Origin: RGIG4140 sp045614025
GTDB lineage: Bacteria; Pseudomonadota; Alphaproteobacteria; CAAHEQ01; UBA3637
Length of the DNA stretch: 16,785 bases
NCBI GenBank assembly: GCA_045614025.1
Contig: JAZLCE010000018.1
Location: 1-16,785, forward strand
Reading direction: 5' to 3'
In this document: in pieces, positions 15,191 through 16,785 of the stretch
Numbering within the stretch: the first letter of the stretch is position 1
Layout of the letters: the number at the start of each line of letters is the position of its first letter
The notes under the pieces: generated by a model
Databases searched by the model: none
What the model was told of the DNA's origin: nothing
The model's input: only the letters and a program-made list of their open reading frames with translations
Made by a program: the position numbers and the translations under genes

Positions 15191-15440
15191 TATGATAGAT
15201 TTATTAATGTCAAAATAAGCCAGTTTTGACTCGGGTGTCACGACCCTAAAACAACAAGGGCTTTTAGGATAAATGTTTTGTATCCTAAAGTTATTATGGC
15301 ATCTGTTTCTTTTGTAAGAGGAAACTCTTATATAAAAGGGCGGATGCCTGCCTAATAAGGTATCTTGCCCCAATAAGCAGGACTATTTACTTGTTGTTAT
15401 AGTTGTGAACATCCGCCCGCCTTTTTTTGCGGGCTTTTTT
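15191..15440 (+). ncRNA. Candidate structured leader RNA or small RNA upstream of endA
   Basis: A -10-like TATGAT at 15191-15196 precedes about 240 bases dense in helices. CCTAAAA (15245-15251) can pair with TTTTAGG (15262-15268), but the same bases pair better in TTTAGGATA/TATCCTAAA (15263-15271 with 15281-15289). AAGAG-GAAA-CTCTT follows at 15316-15329. A compact three-way junction then forms: P1 GGGCGGATG/CATCCGCCC (15338-15346 with 15410-15418), P2 CCTGC/GCAGG (15347-15351 with 15377-15381) and P3 ACTAT/ATAGT (15382-15386 with 15399-15403). The 3' strand of P1 shares GCCC with the terminator stem, so the two exclude each other. It does not match any SRP, 6S, RNase P, tmRNA or riboswitch consensus I know. 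It may be an attenuator for endA or an independent small RNA starting near 15338 behind TATATA. Confidence 0.55.
15415..15440 (+). terminator. Intrinsic terminator just before endA
   Basis: GCCCGC (15415-15420) pairs with GCGGGC (15429-15434) around an eight-base loop, followed by six T. Only 25 bases separate it from the endA start. Confidence 0.85.
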
Positions 15441-15465
15441 GTTGGCCATAAAAAATGGTGTTTTC

Positions 15466-16212
15466 ATGCAAAAAGTTCTTAAACTTCTTTTATTTTTCTT
15501 CTCGTTTTTTATTTGTTTATCAGCCTTAGCCGATGGAAATGAAAAAATAACCAGCTTTTATAAAGCAAAACAAGAGCTGTTAAAAATTCATTTGAAGGAA
15601 CCATATACCTTTTATTGTAAGGCATTGTTTTTTGAAGATAAAAGATTAATTTTGCCAGAAGGTATTGTTATTCAAAAATATAAAAATAGGGCAAATAGAA
15701 TTGAGTTTGAACATATTGTGCCAGTGGAAAATTTTGGCAGATTTTTTCTTGAATGGCGAGAAGGTCATAAAGCTTGTGTTGATTTAAAAGGAAAGCGTTT
15801 TAAAGGACGTAAATGTGCGTTGAAAGTATCAAAAATTTTTCGCTTGATGCATGCAGATATGCATAATTTGGTTCCTGTAATCGGGTCTGTTAATGCAATA
15901 CGATCGAATTTTAATTTTATTCATTTTGAAAAAGAGGTTAAAAATTCATTGGGCCATTGTCCAATGAAAATTGAAAATAAAAAAGTTGAACCGCCTATTT
16001 GGACGCGTGGTCAAATTGCCAGAACGCACCTTTATTTTGAGTCAGTTTACCCAATTTTTAAATTAAGTAAGGGACAAAAAAAATTATTTTTATCATGGCA
16101 TAAAATGTATCCGCCCACTTTATTCGAATGCGAACGAAATCAAAAAATTGCTCAAATTCAAGGGAATTTTAATCAATTTACAAAAGAATCTTGTTACATT
16201 TATAATATTTAA
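15466..16212 (+). CDS. endA: Endonuclease I (EndA family), periplasmic or secreted, 248 aa
   Basis: Non-specific Mg-dependent endonuclease that cleaves DNA (some members also RNA). The family signatures are clear. IEFEHIVPVENFG (79-91) holds the catalytic His83 of the beta-beta-alpha-metal motif. MHADMHNLVPVIGSVNAIRS (128-147) holds Asn134, the expected metal ligand. ERNQKIAQIQGNFNQF (223-238) is the usual C-terminal signature. The N-terminus is a Sec signal peptide (KVLK, hydrophobic core, ALA-D cleavage near residue 22). Six Cys after it (51, 104, 117, 165, 221, 243) suggest disulfides and an oxidising compartment. The length is typical. The start at 15466 is chosen because it begins the signal peptide; a TTG at 15427 lies inside the terminator. 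No good Shine-Dalgarno or promoter sits between terminator and start, so expression may depend on read-through from the leader. Confidence 0.95.
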   Translation: MQKVLKLLLFFFSFFICLSALADGNEKITSFYKAKQELLKIHLKEPYTFYCKALFFEDKRLILPEGIVIQKYKNRANRIEFEHIVPVENFGRFFLEWREGHKACVDLKGKRFKGRKCALKVSKIFRLMHADMHNLVPVIGSVNAIRSNFNFIHFEKEVKNSLGHCPMKIENKKVEPPIWTRGQIARTHLYFESVYPIFKLSKGQKKLFLSWHKMYPPTLFECERNQKIAQIQGNFNQFTKESCYIYNI

Positions 16213-16213
16213 T

Positions 16214-16393
16214 AATATCAATAAATTAAAGCACATTCTTAAAGTATCGCTTAAACACGAAGGAAGAGAGAAATTATAGAGGGGGGTGGGCTTGAATAGA
16301 TGTTGGGTGGGAAGTGGTGTTGGAGCTGTGGTGCGAGGGGTTGGCATGGCACGTGAGTGGGTTGGGTTGGCGTTGGTGTTGAGGTGCGGGGTG
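16214..16393 (+). repeat. Dispersed G/T-rich repeat, copy 5
   Basis: It starts two bases after the endA stop with AATATCAATAAATTAAAGCA, CATTCTTAAAGTATCGCTTA and GAAGGAAGAGAG, then a G/T-rich tract. TTGGAGCTGTGGTGCGAGGG and GTTGGCATGGCACG near 16320-16354 are shared with copies 2 and 3. Confidence 0.75.
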
Positions 16394-16406
16394 TTTTCTT
16401 TTTAAT

Positions 16407-16421
16407 TTGTCACAATTGTCA
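16407..16421 (+). repeat. 15-mer motif, copy 3
   Basis: TTGTCACAATTGTCA, the exact reverse complement of 13507-13521. It lies between the repeat and the next terminator. Confidence 0.45.
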
Positions 16422-16493
16422 TTTTTTCCTTATTGCGTTTTTTTATTTTGAGGGATAAAGTGAGATAAAATCGAAGTTTTATAAATTTTTTTA

Positions 16494-16524
16494 AGCTCTG
16501 AAAATTTTTTTTCAGAGTTTTTTT
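16494..16524 (+). terminator. Intrinsic terminator downstream of endA
   Basis: CTCTGAAAA (16496-16504) pairs perfectly with TTTTCAGAG (16509-16517) over a four-T loop, followed by seven T. It would end transcripts that read through endA and the repeat behind it. Confidence 0.85.
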
Positions 16525-16548
16525 AATGCTTAACTGAAAGGGGGCAAA

Positions 16549-16701
16549 ATGCCATTATATCGAAAAATGAAATCCCCATTGGGATATCAAAATTTAACAA
16601 ACAGTTCTTTTGATTCTTATGGAGTGGATCATTCTGGGTTTACCACTAGAGATGAGCTTGAATATCAATTCGCTCGCCAAGAACGAGAGACCGCGAAATA
16701 A
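16549..16701 (+). CDS. Small hypothetical protein, 50 aa
   Basis: The product starts MPLYRKMKSPLGY and ends EYQFARQERETAK. It is hydrophilic, with an aromatic/Gly-rich first half and a charged C-terminal helix-like end; no membrane segment and no recognised family. AAAGGGGG at 16537-16544 is a strong Shine-Dalgarno four bases before the ATG. It lies neatly between two intrinsic terminators, which supports a real single-gene unit although no clear promoter is visible. No function can be assigned. Confidence 0.65.
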   Translation: MPLYRKMKSPLGYQNLTNSSFDSYGVDHSGFTTRDELEYQFARQERETAK

Positions 16702-16725
16702 AAACAAGAACAATTTCTTGTTTTT
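16701..16725 (+). terminator. Intrinsic terminator overlapping the small ORF stop
   Basis: AAAACAAGAA (16701-16710) pairs perfectly with TTCTTGTTTT (16715-16724) over a CAAT loop, then T. It could act in both directions because the 5' arm is A-rich. Confidence 0.75.
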
Positions 16726-16785
16726 ATGAGGAAAGGCAATGAAACTCAACGAAGATGAATGAAAAGCTTTTCGTTCAGATGAGTT

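Noticed and set aside
14994..15218. Plus-strand frame through the inverted repeat ending in MIDLLMSK
   Set aside because: It is mostly repeat-derived. The last eight codons have an AAGGGAT-like binding site and could be a leader peptide, but nothing else supports it.
15338..15440. SRP (4.5S) RNA, suggested by the length and closed GC-rich stem
   Set aside because: The conserved GGAAGGAAGCAGCC-type apical sequence is absent; 6S, tmRNA and RNase P signatures are also missing.
16739..16785. A further gene start after the last terminator (AGGAAAGG then ATG)
   Set aside because: The frame from 16739 stops after seven codons. A second ATG at 16755 stays open to the window edge but has no binding site, so it cannot be judged.

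Overview
This is an AT-rich window from a probably host-associated Gram-negative bacterium. The guess rests on a periplasmic EndA-type nuclease with a Sec signal, an ankyrin-repeat protein, several NleD-like HExxH proteins, and heavy investment in noncoding repeats. TGA and TAA both serve as ordinary stops. A low-GC alphaproteobacterial symbiont or gut commensal would fit, but no marker gene or rRNA is present to prove the lineage. I found no tRNA, rRNA, CRISPR array, transposase or integrase.

Layout. (1) 1-1705: a minus-strand HExxH metalloprotease-like gene, whose 3' end is duplicated as a remnant at the window edge. (2) 1974-2240: the first copy of a dispersed G/T-rich repeat. (3) 2297-7853: three consecutive paralogous membrane-anchored HExxH (zincin) proteins; the first carries an in-frame GC-rich 51-bp tandem repeat, and the second and third overlap by ATGA. 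(4) 7987-11766: an operon of an ankyrin-repeat protein and two paralogous, charged, coiled-coil-like proteins sharing two C-terminal motifs; it ends in a strong intrinsic terminator. (5) 11843-13374: a LexA/cI-like S24 repressor with a palindromic operator over its own promoter, coupled to a polytopic membrane protein. (6) 13441-15465: about 2 kb without a convincing gene. It holds a DnaA-box cluster, an AT-rich tract, an orphan terminator, long G/T-rich repeats in direct and inverted orientation, and a structured leader RNA whose closing helix overlaps a terminator. (7) 15466-16212: an endonuclease I (endA) gene, followed by another repeat copy, a terminator, a 50-residue small ORF and its own terminator.

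How it may work together (inference). Four neighbouring genes with HExxH sites, plus an ankyrin protein and two motif-sharing proteins of unknown function, look like an effector-type cassette for host interaction. The three plus-strand transcription units have extended -10 boxes seven bases before an ATG, which points to leaderless or near-leaderless mRNAs and possible co-regulation. The S24 repressor is probably autoregulated; whether it controls the cassette cannot be seen from sequence. The most novel-looking items are the tandem zincin family, the invasion of a coding region by a GC-rich repeat, the dispersed G/T-rich repeat family, and the three-way-junction RNA upstream of endA.
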